Positions 1 to 6,800 of a DNA stretch of 8,385 bases are shown here, piece after piece. A model generated the notes under the pieces. That model worked only from the letters and a program-made list of their open reading frames with translations, made no database searches and was not told the origin of the DNA. The stretch covers positions 1-8,385 of the forward strand of contig JALVEG010000481.1 in the NCBI GenBank assembly GCA_027031145.1, written 5' to 3'. Both the position numbers and the translations under genes were made by a program. The stretch's first letter is position 1. Each line of letters starts with the position of its first letter. Source of the stretch: Saprospiraceae bacterium. GTDB taxonomy: Bacteria > Bacteroidota > Bacteroidia > Chitinophagales > Saprospiraceae.

Positions 1-354
1 GTTTTGAGTATCAAACATCTTATAATTGAAATGGATGAATTTCAAATTTACCATTTGAAAGATTATGATACTCTACTGACTTTGCTTTATGATGAAATGG
101 ATAAATTGACAGAGGGATTTTCAATGTTAAACAAAAAAGAGTATGATGAAATATTGAAAAAAACTTATGAAGTGATACATCATGATAATCTGTTGATTAA
201 AGAATATGCTCAAATGCTCGTAAAACTTTTTGAAAATAAAGATATAAATCATGTTTTAAAACACAAAGAAATATTGACTCAAATCAAAGAGATCAGTAAA
301 CGTATCCATATATGCGGCAATCATCTTGAAGATATAGTTTTTAAAATGAATTAA
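1..354 (+). CDS. C-terminal part of a PhoU-like (DUF47-type) protein, cut by the window edge
   Basis: The reading frame is open to the first base and ends at TAA 352-354. TTG at 4 and ATG at 31 are possible internal starts, but neither has a ribosome binding site, so I read this as the 3' end of a longer gene. The visible ~117 residues are helical and charged. The ending (LFEN near residue 75, a KEI segment, then a closing stretch ending LEDIVFK) resembles the C-terminus of DUF47 proteins, which are PhoU relatives of about 215 residues usually encoded beside PiT phosphate transporters; some PiT proteins also carry such a domain fused at their C-terminus. The acidic E..AD metal-binding motif expected about 20-25 residues before LFEN is not clear here (HHDNLLIKEY instead). 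A phosphate-related role is inferred from resemblance alone. The next gene starts 9 bases downstream. Confidence 0.55.
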   Translation, partial: VLSIKHLIIEMDEFQIYHLKDYDTLLTLLYDEMDKLTEGFSMLNKKEYDEILKKTYEVIHHDNLLIKEYAQMLVKLFENKDINHVLKHKEILTQIKEISKRIHICGNHLEDIVFKMN

Positions 355-363
355 ATTCAACAG

Positions 364-1311
364 ATGATATACCAACCTACATTATTTTTCAAATCAGGCC
401 ATTTTAATACGATTTTCAGAACATTTTTTACTTTTCCAAAGGTAGAATATATCAGAAAACGAATAAATACCCCTGATGATGATTTTATAGATCTGGATTT
501 TATTTATACCGGATCAAAGAAATTGATCATCATATTTCATGGTCTTGAAGGTAGCTCCGGTTCAAAATATGTTTTATCCAATGCGATGTATTTTAAAAAA
601 TATCAATATGATGTTTGTGCTGCGAATTTAAGAGGATGCAGCGGAGAGCCAAATAAACTTTACAGCTCTTATCATAGTGGAAAAACGGAGGATGTCGATA
701 TTATAATCAATGCAGTTAGAGATGATTATGATGAAATTTATTTGCTTGGATATAGTTTGGGTGGAAATCTGGTTACAAAATACGGAGGAGAAAAAGCAAG
801 TACTATTAATAATAAAATAAAAAAGATCATAGCTGTATCAGTACCGGCAGACCTTATGGAATCAGCTTTGGAAATATCCAAACCCAAAAATTATCTCTAC
901 AACCAACTTTTTTTAAAAAGTCTGAAGAATAAAGTAAAACAAAAAATTGAAACATTCCCGGAATGTGGGATTACTCAACAGGATTTAAAAAAAGTTTCGA
1001 CTTTAAAACAATTCGATGATATTTATACTTCCAAAGCTCATGGATTTATAGATGCTGAGGATTATTGGAAAAAGAATTCCTGCAAACAATTCATTCCAGG
1101 AATAAAAATTCCAACCTTGATGTTGAATTCTATGGACGATCCTTTTCTGGGGGAAAAATGTTATCCTTTCAAAGAAGCTGAAGAAAATAAATATTTTACT
1201 TTGGAGACACCCCGATATGGCGGGCATGTTGGATTTAACATATCATTTGATGCCGGCAAAAACAATTGGCTGGAAAAAAGGGTTATACTATTTATTGAAA
1301 AAAATAAATAA
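364..1311 (+). CDS. YheT-type alpha/beta hydrolase
   Basis: This 315-residue protein has the layout of the YheT/COG0429 branch of alpha/beta hydrolases, whose usual length is about 320. The N-terminal MIYQPTLFFKSGHFNTIF matches the family's 'P..F..GH..Ti' opening. The oxyanion-side motif HGLEGSSGS lies at 59-67, the NLRGCSGE motif at 88-95, the nucleophile elbow GYSLGG at 129-134 with Ser131, the acid in DDPF at 258-261, and the catalytic His288 in GGHVGF. All triad positions are present, so it should be an active serine hydrolase. There is no signal peptide, so it is probably cytosolic. Natural substrates of bacterial YheT are poorly defined; esterase or lipase-like activity is the family expectation. 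Its stop codon overlaps the next start by one base (base 1311), indicating translational coupling with the rhodanese-like gene. Confidence 0.88.
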   Translation: MIYQPTLFFKSGHFNTIFRTFFTFPKVEYIRKRINTPDDDFIDLDFIYTGSKKLIIIFHGLEGSSGSKYVLSNAMYFKKYQYDVCAANLRGCSGEPNKLYSSYHSGKTEDVDIIINAVRDDYDEIYLLGYSLGGNLVTKYGGEKASTINNKIKKIIAVSVPADLMESALEISKPKNYLYNQLFLKSLKNKVKQKIETFPECGITQQDLKKVSTLKQFDDIYTSKAHGFIDAEDYWKKNSCKQFIPGIKIPTLMLNSMDDPFLGEKCYPFKEAEENKYFTLETPRYGGHVGFNISFDAGKNNWLEKRVILFIEKNK

Positions 1312-1655
1312 TGGAAAAAATAAAACAATCCTGTCCCGGTCTTTCATTCAAAGTATTAATGAATGATACATTATTGGTTGATGTCAGGGAGAAAGATGAA
1401 TTTGAACAAGTGAAATTTGATGTTCCTGAAATGATACATATCCCTTTTTTTAGTAAATTGGATAACAGATATAATGAGATTCCTAAAGATAGAAAAGTAA
1501 TTATAGCGTCCTACACAGGAAAAAAGGGAATTGAAGCTACAAAATTCTTATATTCCAAGGGTTATATCAATATTTCCAATATGGAAGAAGGATTATCAAA
1601 ATGGCTGCACAAAAAATATCCTGTATTGGGAGATAAATATTTTGACCTAAGATAG
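1311..1655 (+). CDS. Small rhodanese-fold protein lacking the catalytic cysteine
   Basis: This is a single-domain rhodanese-like protein of 114 residues, near the usual 100-110 of stand-alone domains. The fold markers are present: LLVDVREKDEFEQ at 21-33, an IPF segment near 44-46, and the closing EEGLSKW...YPV at 92-105. The active-site loop is unusual. Where active sulfurtransferases have Cys-Arg-x-Gly-x-Arg, this one reads Ser67-Tyr-Thr-Gly-Lys-Lys; codon 67 is TCC at 1509-1511. Without the persulfide-forming cysteine, thiosulfate sulfurtransferase activity is not expected, so a binding or regulatory role is more likely (inference). Cys8 near the N-terminus lies outside the loop. The gene overlaps the YheT-type gene by one base and is the last of its cluster; a hairpin follows 25 bases after the stop. 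Confidence 0.82.
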   Translation: MEKIKQSCPGLSFKVLMNDTLLVDVREKDEFEQVKFDVPEMIHIPFFSKLDNRYNEIPKDRKVIIASYTGKKGIEATKFLYSKGYINISNMEEGLSKWLHKKYPVLGDKYFDLR

Positions 1656-1680
1656 CCGTCAACAGCATAAAATAAGAAAA

Positions 1681-1702
1681 GGCTTCAAAACGAATTGAAG
1701 CC
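1681..1702 (+). terminator. Hairpin after the rhodanese-like gene, possible terminator
   Basis: An 8-bp perfect stem (GGCTTCAA 1681-1688 with TTGAAGCC 1695-1702) closes a 6-base loop. It has an A-run on the left (1677-1680) but only CTTAAAAG directly to the right; the nearest T-run is at 1716-1720, 13 bases past the stem. The position just after the last gene of a cluster fits termination, but the detached T-run makes it a weaker candidate than the hairpin at 3955-3986. Confidence 0.5.
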
Positions 1703-1872
1703 CTTAAAAGCAGAGTTTTTATATCATTAATTAATTATATGCTAATTTAATCAAACTTAATTGCGTCAGTTTATAATCCGACTTGTTCAAAATATATAGA
1801 CACGGAAATTTACAAAAAGGTTGGGTGAAGATGTTTTTTGTATCAAAAAAAGACAAATTTGAATATAAACCT

Positions 1873-1880
1873 TATCTTTG
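1873..1880 (+). promoter_or_regulatory. Bacteroidota-type -7 promoter box of prs
   Basis: TATCTTTG fits the TAnnTTTG -7 consensus of the Bacteroidota primary sigma factor and is followed by CAT. It lies 29 bases before the prs ATG, giving a short leader. The -33 element is poor: the nearest TTG (1859-1861) is only 11 bases upstream, closer than the usual spacing of about 20. The box is in the gap after the preceding cluster, so prs probably has its own transcription start. Confidence 0.7.
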
Positions 1881-1909
1881 CATCTTTCTAATTTATCTTA
1901 ATTCAGACA

Positions 1910-2839
1910 ATGAAAGAAATCAAGATTTTTTCCGGTACTGCTACAAAAAATTTAGCTCAAAAAATTGCGAATGATCTTAAAATGCCTTTGGGGGATCTGG
2001 ATATTTTGAAATTCAGTGATGGAGAAATGCAGGTCGTTTTAAATGAATCCGTCAGAGGTGCTCATGTGTTTTTTATACAATCTACTTTTGCTCCCGGAGA
2101 CAATATTATAGAACTCCTGTTGATGATAGACGCTGCAAAAAGAGCTTCGGCTGGCTATATAACAGCTGTTATTCCTTATTATGGATATGCAAGACAAGAT
2201 AGAAAAGATAAGCCAAGGGTTCCCATCTCGGCCAAATTGATGGCAAATATCATTCAGGCTGCCGGAGTTGACAGAGTGATGACAATGGATTTGCATGCTC
2301 AACAAATACAAGGCTTTTTTGATATTCCTGTAGATCATTTAATCGCAGAAGCTATATTTTTCCCATATCTGGAATCTAGAGATATAGATAATTTTATTTT
2401 TGCGAGTCCTGATGTTGGCGGTGTAAAAAGAGCAAGAGCTTATGCAAGAAAATTTGATACCGAATATGTTATTTGCGATAAAGAACGCAAGAAAGCAAAT
2501 GAAGTATCTAATATAATAGTGATCGGTGATGTAAAAGGCAAGGATGTCATTTTGATCGATGATTTGGTTGATACTGCCGGAACAATGACTATGGCTGCTG
2601 ATAAGATAATCAAAGAAGGAGCAAAAAGCGTCCGGGCAATTTGTACTCATCCTGTTTTATCGGGACCGGCTTATGAAAGACTTGAAAAATCACAAATTAC
2701 CGAACTTATTGTTACAGATACAATACCTCTGAAAAAAGAATCCGAAAAAATAAAAGTAATAAGTTGTTCTAATCTTTTTGCAGAAGCTATTAATTATGTT
2801 TATGAATTTAAATCGATTCAGTCGTTATTTAACAGATAG
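1910..2839 (+). CDS. prs: Ribose-phosphate pyrophosphokinase (PRPP synthetase)
   Basis: The protein makes PRPP from ribose 5-phosphate and ATP in the cytosol, feeding purine, pyrimidine, NAD, histidine and tryptophan synthesis. At 309 residues it has the full class I length. Visible motifs are FSDGE at 35-39, the ATP-binding region YYGYARQDRKD at 90-100, DLHA with His128 at 127-130, SPDVGG at 166-171, the catalytic flexible loop with Lys191 and Arg193 (KERKKANE), and the ribose-phosphate/PRPP loop DDLVDTAGT at 217-225. All key residues are conserved, so the enzyme should be active. ATG 1910 is chosen because MKEIKIFSGTA is the normal family N-terminus and it sits 29 bases after a promoter box. 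The next gene, rplY, is the common neighbour of prs in bacteria, but here it is separated by 472 bases and has its own promoter box. Confidence 0.97.
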   Translation: MKEIKIFSGTATKNLAQKIANDLKMPLGDLDILKFSDGEMQVVLNESVRGAHVFFIQSTFAPGDNIIELLLMIDAAKRASAGYITAVIPYYGYARQDRKDKPRVPISAKLMANIIQAAGVDRVMTMDLHAQQIQGFFDIPVDHLIAEAIFFPYLESRDIDNFIFASPDVGGVKRARAYARKFDTEYVICDKERKKANEVSNIIVIGDVKGKDVILIDDLVDTAGTMTMAADKIIKEGAKSVRAICTHPVLSGPAYERLEKSQITELIVTDTIPLKKESEKIKVISCSNLFAEAINYVYEFKSIQSLFNR

Positions 2840-2904
2840 TATCTGCATTAAAAATAAAATATTAGACGAAGTTTTTTTGTAACTCAGGTAGGGTGTTATA
2901 ACGA

Positions 2905-2931
2905 CAAGGTATTTATCATTTCAAGGTATTT
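2905..2931 (+). repeat. Short direct repeat, two copies of CAAGGTATTT
   Basis: The 10-mer CAAGGTATTT occurs at 2905-2914 and again at 2922-2931, a period of 17 bases, just downstream of prs. Two spaced copies could be a regulator's binding site or chance in AT-rich sequence. Nothing visible distinguishes these. Confidence 0.4.
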
Positions 2932-2992
2932 CTATAGTTCAATCATAAACATAAATTTCTAAAAGCTATCTCGAACGACTAAGCACCGTTTC

Positions 2993-3048
2993 CCCTCTCC
3001 TTTTCTTTTGAGTAAAAAATTGAACGTGATATTTCTAAAAGGAGAGGG
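2993..3048. repeat. REP-like palindromic element
   Basis: A perfect 12-bp inverted repeat pairs CCCTCTCCTTTT (2993-3004) with AAAAGGAGAGGG (3037-3048) around a 32-base loop. The right arm continues into a G-rich tail (TTAGGGTGAGG, 3049-3059). The pattern GGAGAGGGTTAGGGTGAGG beside its complement resembles dispersed extragenic palindromes that I recall from several bacterial groups, which are often present in many copies per genome. It stands out here because the flanking sequence is AT-rich. There is no T-run after the stem, so it does not look like an intrinsic terminator. Whether it is repeated elsewhere in this genome cannot be seen from the window. Confidence 0.6.
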
Positions 3049-3269
3049 TTAGGGTGAGGATTAGGACGATAATGAAAAAGAAGAGGATTGGTTTGCCAGG
3101 TAGAAAACGACTATGTATAGTTATTATTTGCACAGTGTACTAGATAAAAACTATAATGAAATAAATGATAAAATGGTTTATTATTTCCTAAATCAGCATT
3201 AGATCAATTAAATTTTCAAGAAAATTTTATTTTTTTCTCATGAAAACTTCATAATTAAATAAAAAGATT

Positions 3270-3277
3270 TACCTTTG
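3270..3277 (+). promoter_or_regulatory. Bacteroidota-type -7 promoter box of rplY
   Basis: TACCTTTG matches TAnnTTTG exactly and is followed by CA, as at the prs promoter. It lies 34 bases before the rplY start codon. No TTG is found at the expected -33 distance; that stretch is A/T-rich. The box suggests that rplY is transcribed independently of prs despite their conserved adjacency. Confidence 0.7.
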
Positions 3278-3311
3278 CACTCCATTTTTAAACGCTCAAT
3301 AACAGATAGCT

Positions 3312-3929
3312 ATGGAAATATTTAAATTAGAAACAAATAAAAGAGACACTTTTGGCACCAGACATGCAAAAGCTTATAGAAGAGAGGATTTGATTCCCGG
3401 CAATTTATATGGAGGTGAAGAAAACAAATCATTTACAGTTAAGCCATTGGATATAAGGGAATTGGTATATACACATGAGTTTAAAATTGTGGAATTGGAC
3501 ATTGACGGAAAACCCGTGAAAGCAATTCTGAAAGAAATCCAATTTCATCCCGTTACGGATAAAATAACTCATATTGATTTTCAGGAATTGGTTGAAGGTA
3601 AAAAGGTTAAGGTTTCGGTACCTGTGAAATTTGTAGGTGATTCTATCGGAGTGAAAGAAGGAGGAACTTTAATGCCATTGATGAGAAAAGTGATCATTAA
3701 AACTACTCATGATAAATTGGTTAACCATATTGAAGCTGATATTACACCATTAGCTTTAGGACAATCAATACGTGTTAAAGATTTAACCATACCCGAAGGA
3801 ATCGAAGTAATGCACGAAGCAAATATTCCGGTTGGATATATTGAAGTACCAAGATCTCTAAAGAGTGCTCAAGATGCAGCCGCTAAAGAAGAAACCGGAG
3901 CAACTGCAGAAGTTGCTGCTGCCGAATAA
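3312..3929 (+). CDS. rplY: Large-subunit ribosomal protein bL25 (CTC/TL5 long form)
   Basis: bL25 binds 5S rRNA in the central protuberance of the 50S subunit. This is the long two-domain form, 205 residues. The N-terminal L25 beta-barrel covers about residues 4-92, with the family pattern 'R...G...ar..R....iPg.lYG' at about 11-34 and KEIQFHPVTDKITHIDF at 74-90. The C-terminal TL5 domain runs from about 95 to 182 (VKVSVPVKFVGDSIGVKEGG and the closing IPVGYIEVP). A low-complexity Ala/Glu-rich tail follows (about 183-205), common in long bL25 proteins. ATG 3312 gives the expected N-terminus. There is no Shine-Dalgarno sequence; the leader reads AACAGATAGCT. The gene ends 25 bases before a strong terminator shared with the convergent citrate synthase gene. 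Confidence 0.95.
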   Translation: MEIFKLETNKRDTFGTRHAKAYRREDLIPGNLYGGEENKSFTVKPLDIRELVYTHEFKIVELDIDGKPVKAILKEIQFHPVTDKITHIDFQELVEGKKVKVSVPVKFVGDSIGVKEGGTLMPLMRKVIIKTTHDKLVNHIEADITPLALGQSIRVKDLTIPEGIEVMHEANIPVGYIEVPRSLKSAQDAAAKEETGATAEVAAAE

Positions 3930-3954
3930 GAATTTTTTTTAATTCAGAATAAAG

Positions 3955-3986
3955 AAAAAGCCACTCAAAAAAATGAGTGGCTTTTT
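3955..3986. terminator. Bidirectional intrinsic terminator between rplY and the citrate synthase gene
   Basis: A 13-bp perfect stem pairs 3955-3967 (AAAAAGCCACTCA) with 3974-3986 (TGAGTGGCTTTTT) around a 6-base A loop. The A-run on one side and T-run on the other let it work on both strands. It serves rplY (stop at 3929) from the left and the minus-strand citrate synthase gene (stop at 4007) from the right. Confidence 0.92.
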
Positions 3987-4006
3987 TATTTAAATTATAA
4001 AAAGTA

Positions 4007-5314
4007 TCAATGAAATTTAACAAATTCCTTTACCCATTCAGTTGTAACTGATTTTGGTCTCTCCAATGCCAGTCCAAGTGCTCTTGACCATGTAGCTGCC
4101 GCTAATACTCCAAGTGCTCTTGAAACTCCAAACAATACTGTGTAATATTCATATTCCTTAAATCCATAATGTACTAATAAAGCTCCGGAGTGAGCATCTA
4201 CATTAGGCCATGGATTTTTAACTTTTCCAAGACTTTGCAAAATCGGAGGTACATGCTCATAAAGTTTCCAGATAATATTTACAAGATTAGAATCCTTGAT
4301 ATTTCTTTCTGCAAATCTTTTCTGTGCAATGAATCTTGGGTCAGGACGTCTCAGTACTGCATGGCCATAACCGGGAATTACTCTGCCTGAATTCAGTGTA
4401 TCCTGAATATATTTTTTAATATCTTCATCTGAAGGTGTTTCCGTACCGAGTTGCTCGATCATTTCAAATACCCACTTTATTACTTCCTGATTTGCCAGTC
4501 CATGCAAAGGACCTGCTAAAGCATCAATTCCTGCAGAAAGAGAATAATAAACATCACTCAATGTTGAATTTACCAAATGGGTGGTATGAGCAGAAGCATT
4601 ACCTCCTTCGTGGTCAGAGTGAATAGTCAGATAAATTCTCATCAATTCTTTGAATCCCTGAGAATCATTTCCCAACATATGTGCAAAGTTAGCACCCCAA
4701 TCAAGATCCGGATCAGGATCTATTTGTTTTCCATTGTTATATTTCCTATTGTAAATATATGCAGCCAATTGAGGAAGTGTGGCGATCAAATTCATTGAAT
4801 CTTCATAAGTTGGATCCCAATAGTCATATTTGGTCATTCCTTCTGCATACTTCTCTGCAAAAATACCATTATTTCTCAATGATAAAATACCCATACTAAA
4901 CAAAGTCATCGGATGAGTATCCAAAGGCATGTTGTCAATAATATCTTTTGTGTGTTGAGGAAGATTTGCTCTTTTTTTCCACTCCTTTGTCAACCATGTA
5001 ACATCTTCATGTTCAGGAAGTTCTCCTGTCAATAACAACCAAAATAAACCTTCAGGTAAAGGCTCATTTCCATCAGCAGCCGTAGGCAATTTTTCTCTTA
5101 ATTCAGGAATAGAGAAACCTCTGAATCTGATACCTTCGATTGGGTCCAAAGCAGATGTTTCATAAGTCATAGCTTTCAATCCTCTCATTCCACCATAAAG
5201 TTGTCTGAGATGAACCTGATCAACTTCTTTGTCTCCATTGTTCTTGATAAGATCTTTTATTTCCTTACCCAATGCAACGGATTTTTCATGAAATATTAAT
5301 TTTAATTTATCCAT
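4007..5314 (-). CDS. gltA: Citrate synthase, eukaryote/mitochondrial-like type
   Basis: The enzyme condenses oxaloacetate and acetyl-CoA to citrate, the entry step of the TCA cycle, in the cytosol. It is 435 residues, close to mature mitochondrial citrate synthase (437 in pig). The catalytic trio is present: His271 in GPLHGLANQEV, His318 in GYGHAVLR and Asp373 in NVDAHSG, matching pig His274, His320 and Asp375. Long segments read as in the animal enzyme: HSDHEGGNASAHTTHLV (232-248), LNSGRVIPGYGHAVLR (307-322), KNPWPNVDAHSG (366-377) and YYTVLFGVSRALGVLA (390-405). This differs from the NADH-inhibited hexameric GltA typical of enterobacteria; a similar eukaryote-like group is known in Geobacteraceae. 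The gene stands alone on the minus strand, convergent with rplY and divergent from the peptidase gene, with its own promoter box. Confidence 0.96.
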   Translation of the reverse strand: MDKLKLIFHEKSVALGKEIKDLIKNNGDKEVDQVHLRQLYGGMRGLKAMTYETSALDPIEGIRFRGFSIPELREKLPTAADGNEPLPEGLFWLLLTGELPEHEDVTWLTKEWKKRANLPQHTKDIIDNMPLDTHPMTLFSMGILSLRNNGIFAEKYAEGMTKYDYWDPTYEDSMNLIATLPQLAAYIYNRKYNNGKQIDPDPDLDWGANFAHMLGNDSQGFKELMRIYLTIHSDHEGGNASAHTTHLVNSTLSDVYYSLSAGIDALAGPLHGLANQEVIKWVFEMIEQLGTETPSDEDIKKYIQDTLNSGRVIPGYGHAVLRRPDPRFIAQKRFAERNIKDSNLVNIIWKLYEHVPPILQSLGKVKNPWPNVDAHSGALLVHYGFKEYEYYTVLFGVSRALGVLAAATWSRALGLALERPKSVTTEWVKEFVKFH

Positions 5315-5360
5315 AATTATATTTTTAAATTAGTTAATTAAAAAATTTATTTAAGCAATA

Positions 5361-5368
5361 CAAAATTA
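5361..5368 (-). promoter_or_regulatory. Bacteroidota-type -7 promoter box of the citrate synthase gene
   Basis: On the minus strand 5368-5361 reads TAATTTTG, fitting TAnnTTTG, 46 bases before the citrate synthase ATG. The closest TTG further upstream (plus-strand CAA at 5396-5398) is 27 bases away, longer than the usual -33/-7 spacing, so the -33 element is uncertain. The rest of the 249-base divergent gap (5315-5563) is AT-rich. I find no exact TAnnTTTG box for the rightward peptidase gene; GATATTTG at 5539-5546 is a near match. Confidence 0.5.
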
Positions 5369-5563
5369 AACCATAAATTTCTAAAAAAAGAATGACAACA
5401 CTATATCATTAACTTATTTATACACCATATTATTTAGTTTTAGTCTAATTTAGAATGCTTATAAGCAAAATAATCTGATAAATTCAATTATTTTTACTAA
5501 AAAATGATTTTTTCTTATGTTAATTATTTCTTTTGACGGATATTTGGGCTTTTAAAATCCTTT

Positions 5564-6799
5564 ATGATAAAATTTGAGCGACATATTCTTAAAAACGGGC
5601 TTACCGTTTTGCTAAATCAGGATAAAAATACTCCACTTGTTTCATTCAATATCTTGTATGATGCAGGATCAAAATATGAAAATGAGAAAAAAACAGGATT
5701 AGCACATCTTTTTGAACACTTAATGTTTTCAGGAACTAAAGATGTTCCAGATTTTGACTATCATACACAGATGGCAGGAGGAGAAAACAATGCATTTACA
5801 AATGCTGATATTGCTGATTTTTATATTACCGTTCCCGGGGAAAATCTGGAAACGGCATTTTGGCTTGAGTCGGACAGAATGACAAATCTTTCACTTGATG
5901 AACAGAGTTTTGAAAATGAAAAAAGAGTTGTGATTGAAGAGTTTAAAGAAACATCTCTTAATACCCCTTATGGTGATATGTGGCACTATCTGGCTCCTAT
6001 TTCATATAAAGTACATCCTTACAAATGGCCTACTATCGGAAAAAAAATAGAGCATATTGAAAATATTACTTTGGAAGATGTCAGGGATTTTTATCGCAAT
6101 TACTATCATCCGGGAAATGCTGTTATTTCAATAAGTGGAAATTTTGATTCAAATAATGCCCTGAGATTAGCTGAAAAATGGTTTGGGCACATAACAAAAA
6201 ACGGAATAGTTCATAAAACTGTTCCTCAGGAACCACAACAGATTATAAAAGAATCAAAAATAATCAAAGAAAATGTTCCTTCCAATGCTCTTTATATGGC
6301 TTTTCATATCGGGGGCAGAAGTGACATCAAATATTATACTCAGGATTTGTTGTCTGATATTTTGGGAAGAGGCAGATCGGCAAGATTGTTTCAAAACCTT
6401 GTCAAAGAAAAAGAGTTTTTCAATGAGATACAAGCATACGTGACAGGAAATCTTGATCCCGGATTGATGATAATCGAGGGACATCTTACCGATAATGTTG
6501 ATTATGATTTGGCCGTTGAAAGCATTCGAAATGAATTAAAATCTCTTAAACAGGGAGATCTGGAAAGAAGTGAATTGGAAAAATTAAAAAATAAAATCGA
6601 AAATCAAATGGCTTTTTCGGAAATAAGTATTTTAAATAAAGCTATTAATCTTGCACAATATGAATTGGTGGGTGATGTTTCACTGATAAATAAACAGCAT
6701 GATTTATATAGTAAAGTGACATGTGATGATGTTATCGCAGAAGCAAATAATATTTTTATTGAAAACAATTGTTCTGAATTGATCTATATGAAAAATTAA
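5564..6799 (+). CDS. M16-family zinc peptidase (processing-peptidase-like)
   Basis: This is a 411-residue member of the short M16 (M16B) class, which form two-domain clamshell proteases related to mitochondrial processing peptidase. The inverted zinc motif HLFEH lies at 48-52 (His48, catalytic Glu51, His52), within GLAHLFEHLMFSGT. The third zinc ligand should be Glu125 or, by alignment with pitrilysin, Glu126 in the VVIEEFKE segment, about 74 residues downstream as the family requires. GGENNAFT (72-79) is the conserved substrate-edge strand. The second domain shows GGRSD (250-254) and LGRGRSARLF (267-276). There is no signal peptide, so it is probably cytosolic. The nearest in-frame stop upstream is TGA 5534-5536 and the first start after it is ATG 5564. 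In Bacteroidota such genes often occur as M16 pairs; here the next gene, after one base, is instead a membrane glycosyltransferase. The substrate is unknown. Confidence 0.93.
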   Translation: MIKFERHILKNGLTVLLNQDKNTPLVSFNILYDAGSKYENEKKTGLAHLFEHLMFSGTKDVPDFDYHTQMAGGENNAFTNADIADFYITVPGENLETAFWLESDRMTNLSLDEQSFENEKRVVIEEFKETSLNTPYGDMWHYLAPISYKVHPYKWPTIGKKIEHIENITLEDVRDFYRNYYHPGNAVISISGNFDSNNALRLAEKWFGHITKNGIVHKTVPQEPQQIIKESKIIKENVPSNALYMAFHIGGRSDIKYYTQDLLSDILGRGRSARLFQNLVKEKEFFNEIQAYVTGNLDPGLMIIEGHLTDNVDYDLAVESIRNELKSLKQGDLERSELEKLKNKIENQMAFSEISILNKAINLAQYELVGDVSLINKQHDLYSKVTCDDVIAEANNIFIENNCSELIYMKN

Positions 6800-6800
6800 C

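Larger units (their letters stand above)
2840..3311. other. 472-base gene-free interval between prs and rplY
   Basis: I find no convincing gene or RNA here. The interval holds a close direct repeat (2905-2931), a REP-like palindrome (2993-3048) with a G-rich tail to about 3060, a short ACTAT/ATAGT palindrome near 3110-3121, and the rplY promoter box (3270-3277). From about 3160 on it is very AT-rich. No clear terminator for prs is visible; a T-run at 2871-2877 has no strong stem before it. The longest small frame with an ATG (3072-3143) is 23 residues and has no family resemblance. Confidence 0.75.

Noticed and set aside
1783..1974. Plus-strand open frame of 63 codons overlapping the start of prs
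   Set aside because: It covers the prs promoter box and enters the prs coding region in another frame. The product has no recognisable family features.
2833..2845. Palindrome CAGATA-G-TATCTG across the prs stop codon, considered as a terminator
   Set aside because: A one-base centre leaves only a very short stem after loop formation, and no T-run follows directly.
3072..3143. 23-residue frame with a basic start and hydrophobic end (MKKKRIGLPG...)
   Set aside because: Too short to judge, with no promoter box or leader signal, in a region that looks noncoding. The basic-hydrophobic pattern could arise by chance.
3930..3945. GAATT/AATTC palindrome around a T-run just after rplY
   Set aside because: A 5-bp, mostly A/T stem is weak. 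The much stronger hairpin at 3955-3986 explains termination.
4190..4798. Three plus-strand open frames opposite the citrate synthase gene
   Set aside because: They lie wholly inside a well-supported gene on the other strand, and their products look like arbitrary translations.
2950..5386. 15-base identical string CATAAATTTCTAAAA at 2950-2964 and 5372-5386, considered as a dispersed repeat
   Set aside because: It is almost entirely A/T, and a match of this length is plausible by chance in sequence of this composition.
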